From the NCBI RefSeq assembly GCF_000615765.1, contig NZ_BAMI01000001.1, positions 62,001 to 126,000 of the forward strand: a stretch of 64,000 nt of DNA, given 5' to 3'. Source of the DNA: Ligilactobacillus equi DSM 15833 = JCM 10991 (GTDB lineage Bacteria > Bacillota > Bacilli > Lactobacillales > Lactobacillaceae). A program made the translations under genes and the position numbers. Position 1 is the first letter of the stretch, and each line of letters begins with the position of its first letter. Positions 20,208 to 27,982 of the stretch are shown here, one piece after another. The notes below the pieces were generated by a model. That model was not told the origin of the DNA and ran no database searches. It was given only the letters and a program-made list of their open reading frames with translations.

Positions 20208-21884
20208 TTATAAAGTAATCAACATTGGTAAAATCATGGGGTGACGTTCGGTTTGTTCGAATAAGAAAGCCTGTAAGTCATTTATGATAGCTTCTTTTAA
20301 AATTGCTTCTGAAACCCTATCGGCCTTTAAAACTCGGTTAATGGTTCGAAATAAGCGACGTCGTCCATGATTGATTAATTCCCCTGATTCACGCATATAG
20401 ATAAATCCACGAGAGAGGAGATCTGGTCCGGCTAAGATTTCGCGTTTTTTCATATCAATGGTTGCAACGACTACCACTAAGCCTTCTTCTGAAAGTATAC
20501 GCCGGTCGCGTAAGACGATATTACCGATGTCACCGATTCCGGAACCATCAACATAGACATCACCGGCTTGGATGTGCCCAGCTACGCGAGCTGAGTCCTT
20601 AGTAAGGGCTAAAACGTCCCCATTTTCCAAAATGAAGGAATTTTCTTTTGGTACGTCACATTTTTCAGCTAATTCAGTGTGAATTTTTAGCATTCGGTAT
20701 TCTCCGTGAACAGGCATGAAAAATTTAGGTTTCATTAAACGAAGCATTAGCTTTTGTTCTTCTTGACCACCGTGACCGGAAGCGTGAATATTGTTAACTT
20801 TTCCGTGGATAACAGTCGCACCGGCTTCTTCCAATTCATTAATCACCTTGTTTACACTTAAAGTATTCCCAGGAATTGGTGAGGAAGAAAAGACTACCGT
20901 ATCACCAGGTTGAATGTTAACCTGACGGTGAGTTCCGTTAGCAATTCGACTTAAAGCAGCCATTGGTTCACCTTGCGAACCAGTACATAGAATCATGACT
21001 TGGTTCGCAGGTAGACTATTGATTTCGCGGGCATCCACTAAGGAATCATCCGGAATATCAAGGTAGCCTAATTCTCGTCCATTAACAATCGCAGCTTCCA
21101 TGGAGCGTCCAAAGACGGCAATTTTGCGACCTTTAGCGATAGCGGCTTCTGTAGCTTGTTGGACTCGAGAAATATTAGAAGCAAACGTGGCAAAGATAAT
21201 GCGACCTTCAACTTCTTCGAAAATGCGACGAATAGAGCGTCCTACCCAACGTTCAGACTTAGTGAAGTTTGGTACTTCGGCATTGGTTGAGTCAGATAGT
21301 AAACATAAGACACCTTCGGCTCCTAACTTAGCCATTTTTTGTAAATTAGGTGGTTGATTTGTCACAGGTGTTAAGTCAAATTTGTAGTCTCCTGTAGCAA
21401 CAATCGTTCCAGAGGGAGTCCTAATAGCCGCTCCTAAAGTATCAGGGATGGAGTGTGTCGTGCGGAAAAATGAAACACTGGTTTTACGGAACTTCAAGAC
21501 GCTATCTTCGTTAATTTCATGAAGTTCAGTAGTTCTCAATAAACCGTGTTCCTCAAGCTTGCTTTTAATTAAAGCTAAAGCTAAGGGACCAGCATAAATG
21601 GGCATGTTAACTTGTTTTAAAAGATAGGGAATCCCACCAATATGGTCTTCATGTCCGTGCGTAATCACCAATGCTTTAATCTTGCTTTGATTATTGATGA
21701 GGTATTGGTAATCAGGAATTACGTAATCAATTCCCAAAAGGTCATCTTCAGGAAACTTAATTCCCGCATCTACCACGATAATTTCGTCTTGGAATTGAAT
21801 GGCGTAAGTATTTTTTCCGATTTCCCCCAAACCACCTAAAGCAAAAACGGCGGTTTCGTTATTTTTTACGTTCAGCTTTTTCAT
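20208..21884 (-). CDS. rnjA: Ribonuclease J1
   Basis: RNase J1 (558 aa), a 5'-3' exo- and endoribonuclease of the beta-CASP family central to mRNA turnover. The metal site is complete: [13 protein letters not shown] (HxHxDH), TGDYKFD, and the downstream PVHGEYRML. The beta-CASP motif SGHGGQEEQ is also present. It follows rpoY by 1 nt in a two-gene operon. A second homologue at 58639 has lost several of these residues, so this one is likely the catalytically main subunit. Confidence 0.97.
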   Translation of the reverse strand: MKKLNVKNNETAVFALGGLGEIGKNTYAIQFQDEIIVVDAGIKFPEDDLLGIDYVIPDYQYLINNQSKIKALVITHGHEDHIGGIPYLLKQVNMPIYAGPLALALIKSKLEEHGLLRTTELHEINEDSVLKFRKTSVSFFRTTHSIPDTLGAAIRTPSGTIVATGDYKFDLTPVTNQPPNLQKMAKLGAEGVLCLLSDSTNAEVPNFTKSERWVGRSIRRIFEEVEGRIIFATFASNISRVQQATEAAIAKGRKIAVFGRSMEAAIVNGRELGYLDIPDDSLVDAREINSLPANQVMILCTGSQGEPMAALSRIANGTHRQVNIQPGDTVVFSSSPIPGNTLSVNKVINELEEAGATVIHGKVNNIHASGHGGQEEQKLMLRLMKPKFFMPVHGEYRMLKIHTELAEKCDVPKENSFILENGDVLALTKDSARVAGHIQAGDVYVDGSGIGDIGNIVLRDRRILSEEGLVVVVATIDMKKREILAGPDLLSRGFIYMRESGELINHGRRRLFRTINRVLKADRVSEAILKEAIINDLQAFLFEQTERHPMILPMLITL

Positions 21885-21885
21885 A

Positions 21886-22098
21886 TTAAAGCTCCGTAAT
21901 CTTGAAGTTAGGGCTTTCCTTTTCGTAATTTAAAGTATCTTCGTCTAAACCTTCAATGAATTCCACATTGTATTCAGTTTTAGATTCTACTAAAAGGCGC
22001 GCGTTGACTTTGCTATCTGTATCTAAATATAAAACCTCAGTATTTTCACGGCGAGGATTAATCCGTTTGCTTGGTTGGTAGTAAACTTTAAAAATCAT
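21886..22098 (-). CDS. rpoY: RpoY, epsilon subunit of RNA polymerase
   Basis: A 70-aa protein of the DUF1447/RpoY family, the small accessory epsilon subunit of Firmicutes RNA polymerase. The starting sequence [19 protein letters not shown] and the acidic C-terminal half are characteristic. It is preceded by AAAGGAG on the minus strand and lies immediately upstream of rnjA, its conserved neighbour. The 5' leader contains two hairpins (see separate entry). Confidence 0.96.
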   Translation of the reverse strand: MIFKVYYQPSKRINPRRENTEVLYLDTDSKVNARLLVESKTEYNVEFIEGLDEDTLNYEKESPNFKITEL

Positions 22099-22200
22099 GT
22101 CTAGTTAAAAACTCCTTTAAAAATATGGTTTTAGGCTAAAAGCCTAGGTCCGCACGAGTCAAGTGACTCCACAATGTTAATTTTTATTTTAGCACAGTTT
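22099..22200 (-). promoter_or_regulatory. rpoY-rnjA promoter and structured leader
   Basis: Read on the minus strand: an extended -10 (TGTGCTAAAAT, about 22183-22193), then the hairpin GAGTCA-CT-TGACTC (22156-22169), then TAGGCT-TTT-AGCCTA (22132-22146), then the SD AAAGGAG. The two perfect stems sit in the mRNA upstream of the start. Neither is followed by a T-run of terminator type. Control of RNase J mRNA stability is a possible role. Confidence 0.6.
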
Positions 22201-22253
22201 AGCTATTAAGTATAGAAGTTAGCTAAAAAGATGGCATCTCTTGTAAAAGATAG

Positions 22254-22287
22254 TATAATAAAATTAAGAAAATGTGGGGTGGTAAAG
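22254..22287 (+). promoter_or_regulatory. -10 box and start-site selection for the following small gene
   Basis: TATAAT at 22254-22259 in the context TAGTATAATA, followed at 22276-22282 by GGGGTGG, a ribosome site 5 nt before the ATG at 22288. This shows that in-frame codons further upstream (from 22231) are not translated. Confidence 0.6.
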
Positions 22288-22758
22288 ATGCAAGCAGTAA
22301 TTGCGCTGGTTTTGGTGGGTGTCTTCGTTTTTTGGTTAATAACCGTCTGGCGAGTAAAAAAACGCAAGCAATCCTTATTAATCATTAAGGCTCAAAGTAG
22401 ACAAGAAACAATTCCCGCAGTGGAGCAAGCTTTTGTGGCGACAATTGCTCAGCTCAACATGGAAAGGGACGTTTTATCTTCTTTAGCTCAAAGTCAAGAT
22501 GTTGCTAAGATCTGGGGGCTACGGGTTTTGGCCTTCGAATTTGAGTGTGAGGTGTCTCCAAACTTTGAAAAACATCTCACGCAGTTTAGCGAACTTCTTG
22601 AAGCACAACTTAAAACACAAAAAGTTGCCATACCTGCTTTTAAGAGCTTTGCTTTAACCGATATTTGGCTACGTGACGGGAGGTTACATTTTGATGTCGC
22701 CGAAAATAAAAATGAAGATACTGCTGCCTACATTCGTGATGTTAAACGCGTAGATTAG
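22288..22758 (+). CDS. Membrane-anchored protein of unknown function
   Basis: A 156-aa protein with one N-terminal membrane segment (AVIALVLVGVFVFWLITVW, residues 3-21) followed by a basic stop-transfer stretch (RVKKRKQS) and a soluble domain of about 125 residues. That domain has alternating helices and a strand-like end (DIWLRDGRLHFDVAE). I do not recognise the family. The positive-inside pattern suggests the domain is cytoplasmic. It lies alone between the divergent rpoY-rnjA operon and the convergent def gene. Confidence 0.8.
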   Translation: MQAVIALVLVGVFVFWLITVWRVKKRKQSLLIIKAQSRQETIPAVEQAFVATIAQLNMERDVLSSLAQSQDVAKIWGLRVLAFEFECEVSPNFEKHLTQFSELLEAQLKTQKVAIPAFKSFALTDIWLRDGRLHFDVAENKNEDTAAYIRDVKRVD

Positions 22759-22760
22759 AG

Positions 22761-22800
22761 TAAAGAAAAAAGACCGCCAAAGCGGCAGTCTTTTTCTTTA
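22761..22800. terminator. Bidirectional terminator between convergent genes
   Basis: AAAAAAGACCGCC and GCGGCAGTCTTTTT form a stem with an AAA loop (22765-22796). Flanking A and T runs make it usable for both the rightward unknown gene and the leftward def. Confidence 0.85.
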
Positions 22801-23358
22801 TTCAAGAATTAACATATCTTTAGGTGCTTGCAAAGGATTTTCCTTGTTAATGTGATCGTAGAAGAGAATTCCATTTAAGTGGTCAATTTCGTGTTGTAAC
22901 ACAATAGCAGGGTAATCGCGGAGACGTTCGATGTGCTCATTGCCATCGAGGTCGTACCAGCGCACCTTAATACGATCGTGACGGGGTACATAACCCGGCA
23001 CTTCACGGTCGACAGATAAGCAACCTTCACCTTCGCCTAAGGCCACCATTTGGACGGATTCACTGAGGATGGTTGGGTTGACTAAGACGTCTTTGAAAAT
23101 TGGTTCATCGCCGGCTTCAATTCCGGGAATCAAAACCGCCGTCATGCGGATTGATTTGTCAATTTGAGGGGCGGCTAAACCAACGCCAGCACGTAAGTGG
23201 TATTTAGCCGCGATTTCTTCATCTTGGCTATTTTCAAGAAATTCCATCATTTCATGGGCGGTTTGCTTAATCTCATCACTGAGTGGGAAAATTAGCTTTT
23301 CGGCCCGTGCCCGCAAGGTAGGGTTACCTTCGCGGATAATATTGTCCATTGTAATCAA
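22798..23358 (-). CDS. def: Peptide deformylase
   Basis: Def removes the formyl group from the N-terminal methionine of nascent proteins. All three motifs are present: GVGLAAPQI, EGCLSVDREVPG, and the metal-binding QHEIDHLNG. It is the long type-2 form of Gram-positives (about 183-186 aa). The start is uncertain. TTG at 23358 lies 7 nt after GGGAGG on the minus strand and gives MITMDNIIREGNPTLR; the ATG at 23349 is 16 nt from the SD. I prefer the TTG. Confidence 0.95.
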   Translation of the reverse strand: MITMDNIIREGNPTLRARAEKLIFPLSDEIKQTAHEMMEFLENSQDEEIAAKYHLRAGVGLAAPQIDKSIRMTAVLIPGIEAGDEPIFKDVLVNPTILSESVQMVALGEGEGCLSVDREVPGYVPRHDRIKVRWYDLDGNEHIERLRDYPAIVLQHEIDHLNGILFYDHINKENPLQAPKDMLILE

Positions 23359-23451
23359 AGTAATTACCTCCCGTTTTTTCTTCTCAATCATAGCATATTT
23401 TCATAAAAAATGTGAGTAAATATACTTAAGTAATTTAAAGGAGTGATTTTT

Positions 23452-23727
23452 ATGACAGACAGTTTTGCATATCCCTTGCGTCCCGAGTGGACCACCGCCG
23501 AAATTATTACGGTGAGCGCTTTTTATACCGCAGTAGAAAAAGCTTATACACAAGGCATTAATCAAGAAGAATTTATGACTAAGTACCAAGCCTACCGGCA
23601 AGTCGTCCCCGCAATCATGGATCAAAAGCAACTAGATCGGGAATTTTTGGAAAATTCAGGTTTTAGTATCTATCAAGCGACGAAGGTAGCCCAAAGTAAT
23701 ACGAAGAAAACTCTACGGTTAAGTTAG
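23452..23727 (+). CDS. UPF0223 (YktA) family protein
   Basis: A 91-aa protein matching the UPF0223/YktA family of Firmicutes, with conserved segments SFAYPLRPEWTTAEI at the N-terminus, YRQVVPAIMDQKQLDREF in the middle, and SIYQATKVAQ near the end. Function unknown. The ATG at 23452 follows AAGGAGTG by 8 nt. It forms a short operon with the inositol-phosphatase-like gene 14 nt downstream, as in Bacillus (yktA-suhB). Confidence 0.92.
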   Translation: MTDSFAYPLRPEWTTAEIITVSAFYTAVEKAYTQGINQEEFMTKYQAYRQVVPAIMDQKQLDREFLENSGFSIYQATKVAQSNTKKTLRLS

Positions 23728-23741
23728 AAAGAGCGACTTTT

Positions 23742-24518
23742 ATGAAAGAAGATTTTCAAAAAATTAATGCGCAAATTATTATCATGATGAAAGCAGGACG
23801 AAAAAAAATCCTCGCTAAACAAGCTAATCCGAATGTAGCCACTAAAAGCTCGCGTTTAGATTTGGTAACTGACATCGATCGAATGATTGAAAAGTTTTAT
23901 GAAAATGAAATTCACCGTCATTTTCCCGCTGCTAAAATTTTAGGGGAAGAAGGCCTCAGACAAGAGGGAATGTTAGAGTATTCGGGGTTATTTTTCGTCA
24001 TTGATCCTATTGATGGCACTATGAATTTTGTAAAACAAAAAGAGCACTATGCTAGTATGGTGGCGGTTTATGCTGGAGGCCAGCCTGCATTGGCCTACAT
24101 TTATGACATTGTTAATGATAAGCTTCTTTCTGGTGGTCCGGCTTTAGGTGGCGTTTTTTGTAATGGTGAGAAGATTACAGCGCCCGCAGATTTACCGTTA
24201 AGTGAAGGTTTATTTGGGGGATCGTGGCCTATGGTGATCAATAATTATCATGGTGTGCAAGCAGCCATTAAGCAGAGTAGTGGTTTGCGTATTTACGGTA
24301 GTGCTGGCATTGAATATCTACATGTCATTTTAGGTCAATGTGTTTGTTATTTATCGCATTTACGTCCCTGGGATTTTTTACCGGGAAAAATTTTAGCAGA
24401 AAGCTTGGGCTTAAGCGTGGTAAATATTGACGGCAGTGAGGTAAATGTGTTATCATCAAATGATGTATTAGTGGCGCCAAAGCGTGTGTGTGAAGAAGTT
24501 TTGCAGCTTCTTTCATAA
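23742..24518 (+). CDS. Inositol-monophosphatase family protein
   Basis: A 258-aa Mg-dependent phosphatase of the inositol monophosphatase fold. The metal ligands are in KILGEEGL, the signature IDPIDGTMNFV and, near the C-terminus, RPWDFLPGKILAESLG (the WDxxPG motif). Substrate could be inositol phosphate, NADP or another small sugar phosphate; the sequence does not decide. It follows the UPF0223 gene by 14 nt and ends before a strong terminator. Confidence 0.92.
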   Translation: MKEDFQKINAQIIIMMKAGRKKILAKQANPNVATKSSRLDLVTDIDRMIEKFYENEIHRHFPAAKILGEEGLRQEGMLEYSGLFFVIDPIDGTMNFVKQKEHYASMVAVYAGGQPALAYIYDIVNDKLLSGGPALGGVFCNGEKITAPADLPLSEGLFGGSWPMVINNYHGVQAAIKQSSGLRIYGSAGIEYLHVILGQCVCYLSHLRPWDFLPGKILAESLGLSVVNIDGSEVNVLSSNDVLVAPKRVCEEVLQLLS

Positions 24519-24527
24519 AGACCAAGG

Positions 24528-24570
24528 CCCGCCTGAACTTGCTTTCAAGTGATTCGGCGGGGATTTTTAT
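24528..24570 (+). terminator. Intrinsic terminator before typA
   Basis: CCCGCCTGAACTTG and CAAGTGATTCGGCGGG pair around CTTT, then ATTTTT. It separates the inositol-phosphatase-like gene from typA. Confidence 0.8.
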
Positions 24571-24631
24571 AAAAAATAGTGAAAGCACGTTAGGCAGCCA
24601 AAAGTTCTGAATATTGAAAGGAAGAAAAACA

Positions 24632-26473
24632 GTGAAAACACGTGATGACATTCGCAACGTTGCGATTATCGCTCACGTTGACCACGGTAAAACAACCTTG
24701 GTTAACGAATTGTTGAAGCAATCAGATACTTTAGATGAACACATGGAAATTGGCGATCGGGCCTTAGACTCCAATGATATTGAAAAGGAACGTGGGATCA
24801 CTATCCTTTCCAAGAACACCGCGGTTCGTTACCAAGGTAAGCAAATCAACATCTTAGATACTCCAGGACACGCCGATTTCGGTGGGGAAGTGGAACGGAT
24901 TATGAAGATGGTTGATGGAGTGTTATTGATTGTCGATGCTTTTGAGGGTACCATGCCACAAACGCGTTTTGTGTTAAAGAAGGCTTTAGACCAACACTTA
25001 ACCCCAATTGTAATTATTAACAAGGTTGACCGTCCGGGTGCTCGTCCTGATGAAGTAGTTGATGAAGTACTTGACTTATTCATCGAATTAGGGGCTGACG
25101 AAGACCAATTAGAATTCCCAGTGATTTACGCTTCAGCAATGAATGGGACTTCATCACTTGACTCTGACTTGGCAACCCAAGAACATACTATGGATCCAAT
25201 CTTTACCACAATTTTGGACACAATTCCAGCTCCAGTGGATAACTCAGACGAACCATTGCAATTCCAAGTGGCCATGCTCGATTATAACGAATTCGTTGGT
25301 CGGGTTGGTATTGGTCGTGTCTTCCGTGGAAAGGTTAAGGTTGGGGACCAAGTTACCGTTATGAAACTTGACGGTTCTCAACAAAACTTCCGGGTTACAA
25401 AACTCTTTGGTTTCTTTGGTTTACAACGGGTTGAAATTGAAGAAGCTAAGGCCGGTGACTTAATTGCCGTTTCCGGAATGGAGGACATCTTCGTTGGGGA
25501 AACTGTTTGTCCGGTTGATAATCCAGAAGCTTTACCAGTTTTACGGATTGACCCACCTACTTTACAAATGACATTCATGACTAACACTAGTCCATTTGTT
25601 GGTCGTGAAGGTGATCACGTGACAGCGCGTAAGTTAGAAGATCGTTTGAAGATGCAATTGCACACAGATGTTTCCTTACGTGTTGAAGATACAGAATCTC
25701 CAGATGCTTGGGTGGTTTCTGGTCGTGGGGAATTACACTTATCTATCTTAATTGAAACTTTACGGCGTGAAGGCTTCGAGTTAGCCGTATCTCGCCCTAA
25801 GGTTATCTACCGAGAAATTGATGGGGTTTTATCTGAACCGTTTGAAAGTGTAATTATTGACACACCAGATGAATACTCTGGGGCAATTATCGATTCCATG
25901 GCTCAACGTAAGGGTGAAATGACCAACATGGAAACTGGTAACAACGGTCAAACACGGATTACTTTCTCAACACCAACGCGTGGTTTGATTGGTTACGACA
26001 ACCAATTCTTATCGATGACACGTGGTTATGGAATTTTGAACCATACTTTTGAAGAATACAAGCCAGTGATTCGCAACTGGGAACCAGGTCGTCGTAATGG
26101 TGCCTTAGTTTCAATCAACCAAGGTAAAGCAACGACTTACGCGATTATGGGGATTGAAGGTCGTGGTGTGATTTACGTTGATCCAGGTACAGAAGTTTAT
26201 GAAGGGATGATTGTCGGACAATCATCACGAGAACGTGATATTTCCGTTAATATTACTAAGGGTAAAAACATGACAAACGTCCGTTCTTCTAACAAGGACC
26301 AAACTGCCACGATCAAGAAGCCAACACACTTGACTTTGGAAGAATCCTTGGAATTCTTAAATGAAGACGAATTGTTGGAAATTACGCCAGAAAGCATCCG
26401 TTTACGTAAGCGTATCTTAGAGACCAACGCGCGTGAAAAGGCAGCTAAGGCGGCTAAACGTGCTAATAGCTAA
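24632..26473 (+). CDS. typA: TypA/BipA ribosome-associated GTPase
   Basis: A 613-aa translational GTPase of the EF-G type needed for ribosome assembly at low temperature and stress responses. G motifs: [10 protein letters not shown] (G1), DTPGHADFGGE (G3), and NKVDRPGARP (G4). The domain V-like part and the BipA-specific C-terminal domain (RGLIGYDNQF) are complete. The start is GTG at 24632, about 9 nt after AAAGGAAG; in-frame codons further upstream lack an SD. ftsW and pyc follow as in other lactobacilli. Confidence 0.96.
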   Translation: MKTRDDIRNVAIIAHVDHGKTTLVNELLKQSDTLDEHMEIGDRALDSNDIEKERGITILSKNTAVRYQGKQINILDTPGHADFGGEVERIMKMVDGVLLIVDAFEGTMPQTRFVLKKALDQHLTPIVIINKVDRPGARPDEVVDEVLDLFIELGADEDQLEFPVIYASAMNGTSSLDSDLATQEHTMDPIFTTILDTIPAPVDNSDEPLQFQVAMLDYNEFVGRVGIGRVFRGKVKVGDQVTVMKLDGSQQNFRVTKLFGFFGLQRVEIEEAKAGDLIAVSGMEDIFVGETVCPVDNPEALPVLRIDPPTLQMTFMTNTSPFVGREGDHVTARKLEDRLKMQLHTDVSLRVEDTESPDAWVVSGRGELHLSILIETLRREGFELAVSRPKVIYREIDGVLSEPFESVIIDTPDEYSGAIIDSMAQRKGEMTNMETGNNGQTRITFSTPTRGLIGYDNQFLSMTRGYGILNHTFEEYKPVIRNWEPGRRNGALVSINQGKATTYAIMGIEGRGVIYVDPGTEVYEGMIVGQSSRERDISVNITKGKNMTNVRSSNKDQTATIKKPTHLTLEESLEFLNEDELLEITPESIRLRKRILETNAREKAAKAAKRANS

Positions 26474-26483
26474 GACTTTTAAA

Positions 26484-26518
26484 GAAAACCGTTCTCAATA
26501 TGAGAGCGGTTTTTTGTG
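26484..26518 (+). terminator. Intrinsic terminator of typA
   Basis: AAAACCGTTCTCA and TGAGAGCGGTTTT pair around a short loop, followed by T residues. Confidence 0.85.
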
Positions 26519-26602
26519 GTGGGAAGATACTGGCTTATGATATACTTAAAAAAGAGTCTAATTTGACGTAAAAGAGATTGATAATGTAAGGTGTTAAAAT
26601 TT

Positions 26603-27859
26603 ATGAAACAAATTAAACCGGATTTCAAACGTGTTAAATATAGTGATTTTTGGCTCATTGGAATGATGATCATTTTAATGTTTATTGGTCTGGTGATGAT
26701 TTATTCTGCCAGCTCGGGTCAATTAGCTTTGGCGAAAGAATCACCGACAACTTATTTAAGAAAACAAGCAGGATGGATGGCAATGTCTTTGGTAATTTTT
26801 GTTATTGCCTCGTATCGTCCTCAAAATTTTCGTGGGCGTTTTCCACTTAACTTTCTTTTAGTTATTTGTCTGACGGCTTTACAATTAGGGTTGGATCTTA
26901 TTGGTCCACGAATTAATGGGGCAGCTGGTTGGGTTGCCCTGGGACCTATTAGTTTTCAGCCTGCTGAATTTTTAAAACTGATTAATGTAATTTATTTTGC
27001 AGAAGTTCTACTAGGTAAAAGTAAAAATATGAAATGGTTAACCTTAGGGATTTTTGTTATGCAAATGATTGCTATTTTAGCGGCCCCCGATTTAGGCGGA
27101 TTGGCAATTAATTTGATGATTTATCTAGTTATGTTAATAGCTGCGCTTAAAATTATTTTTCGCTGGCGCTTTATGTGGGGAGTAATTCCGGTGATTATAA
27201 TGATTTATATTGCGACTTATATTGCATCGGTGAAAAAGTTCGTGCCATTTATCCCAGCTTACCAAGCTGAGCGCATCAAAAATTTTACTAATCCTTTTGA
27301 CTATGTGCAAACTTCAGGTCGACAGTTAGTTCACTCCTATTATGCTATTAGCAATGGTGGCTGGACGGGTGTCGGTATTGGCAATTCGATTGAAAAGCAA
27401 GGATATTTGCCCGAACCATATACTGATTTTATCTTGTCTATTATCAGTGAAGAATGGGGGGTAATTGGGGTAAGTCTGATTTTATTACTTCTTGCGGGAC
27501 TCATTTGTCGCATTATTATTCTGGGTTCACGCACCAGAAGTCTCTATAATACTCTAGTTTGCTATGGGATAGCCACCTTTATTTTTACCGGAGCGGTTTT
27601 TAATATCGGTGGAATGTTAGGAATGCTGCCTTTAACTGGGGTGACGTTACCTTTTATTTCTTACGGAGGGTCGAGTTTGTTTGTATTAACGTTGAGCCTT
27701 GGAATTGTTAATAAGATTGCGATTCAAACTAAATTAGGTGAAGATGAGCTTGAACAAAGAGAAATATTAAGATCGCTTCGCCCTCAAGGTACTCAAATGT
27801 CAGTAAAACGTCGGCCACAAAGACCGGTTAACCCGAGTCAAGGACCAACACGACGTTAG
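26603..27859 (+). CDS. ftsW: FtsW/RodA family peptidoglycan polymerase (probably FtsW)
   Basis: A SEDS-family glycosyltransferase (418 aa, about ten membrane segments) that polymerises lipid II, working with a class B PBP. Family motifs are visible: IYSASSGQ in the first membrane segment, GPRINGAAGWVALGPISFQPAEF with the catalytic region nearby, and PLTGVTLPFISYGGSS near the end. The C-terminal basic tail is cytoplasmic. Position between typA and pyc is that of ftsW in lactobacilli. The ATG at 26603 lies 9 nt after AAGGTG; the GTG at 26591 is part of that SD. Confidence 0.93.
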   Translation: MKQIKPDFKRVKYSDFWLIGMMIILMFIGLVMIYSASSGQLALAKESPTTYLRKQAGWMAMSLVIFVIASYRPQNFRGRFPLNFLLVICLTALQLGLDLIGPRINGAAGWVALGPISFQPAEFLKLINVIYFAEVLLGKSKNMKWLTLGIFVMQMIAILAAPDLGGLAINLMIYLVMLIAALKIIFRWRFMWGVIPVIIMIYIATYIASVKKFVPFIPAYQAERIKNFTNPFDYVQTSGRQLVHSYYAISNGGWTGVGIGNSIEKQGYLPEPYTDFILSIISEEWGVIGVSLILLLLAGLICRIIILGSRTRSLYNTLVCYGIATFIFTGAVFNIGGMLGMLPLTGVTLPFISYGGSSLFVLTLSLGIVNKIAIQTKLGEDELEQREILRSLRPQGTQMSVKRRPQRPVNPSQGPTRR

Positions 27860-27932
27860 AAATAAATACTTCTTAGTAGGAGAATTTATTTTGCTAGGAC
27901 TACAAGAAGATGAGTTTATAAATTGAATTGTA

Positions 27933-27982
27933 AAGGAGGTGTAGGGTAACTTATCATTTTTTTGGTAAGAACCCTGTGAACG
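27933..27982 (+). promoter_or_regulatory. pyc ribosome-binding site with a hairpin between SD and ATG
   Basis: A consensus SD, AAGGAGGTG (27933-27941), lies 43 nt before the ATG at 27983, far outside the normal range. The spacer folds: AGGGT (27943-27947) pairs with ACCCT (27971-27975) and CTTATC (27950-27955) with GGTAAG (27964-27969), closing an 8-nt loop. Removing the hairpin leaves a 10-nt SD-ATG distance. No other SD-like sequence lies near the ATG, and an in-frame TGA at 27977 excludes an upstream start. Confidence 0.7.

Noticed and set aside
23401-23631. Minus-strand frame opposite the UPF0223 gene
   Set aside because: It is antisense to a well-supported gene with SD and shows no recognisable protein.
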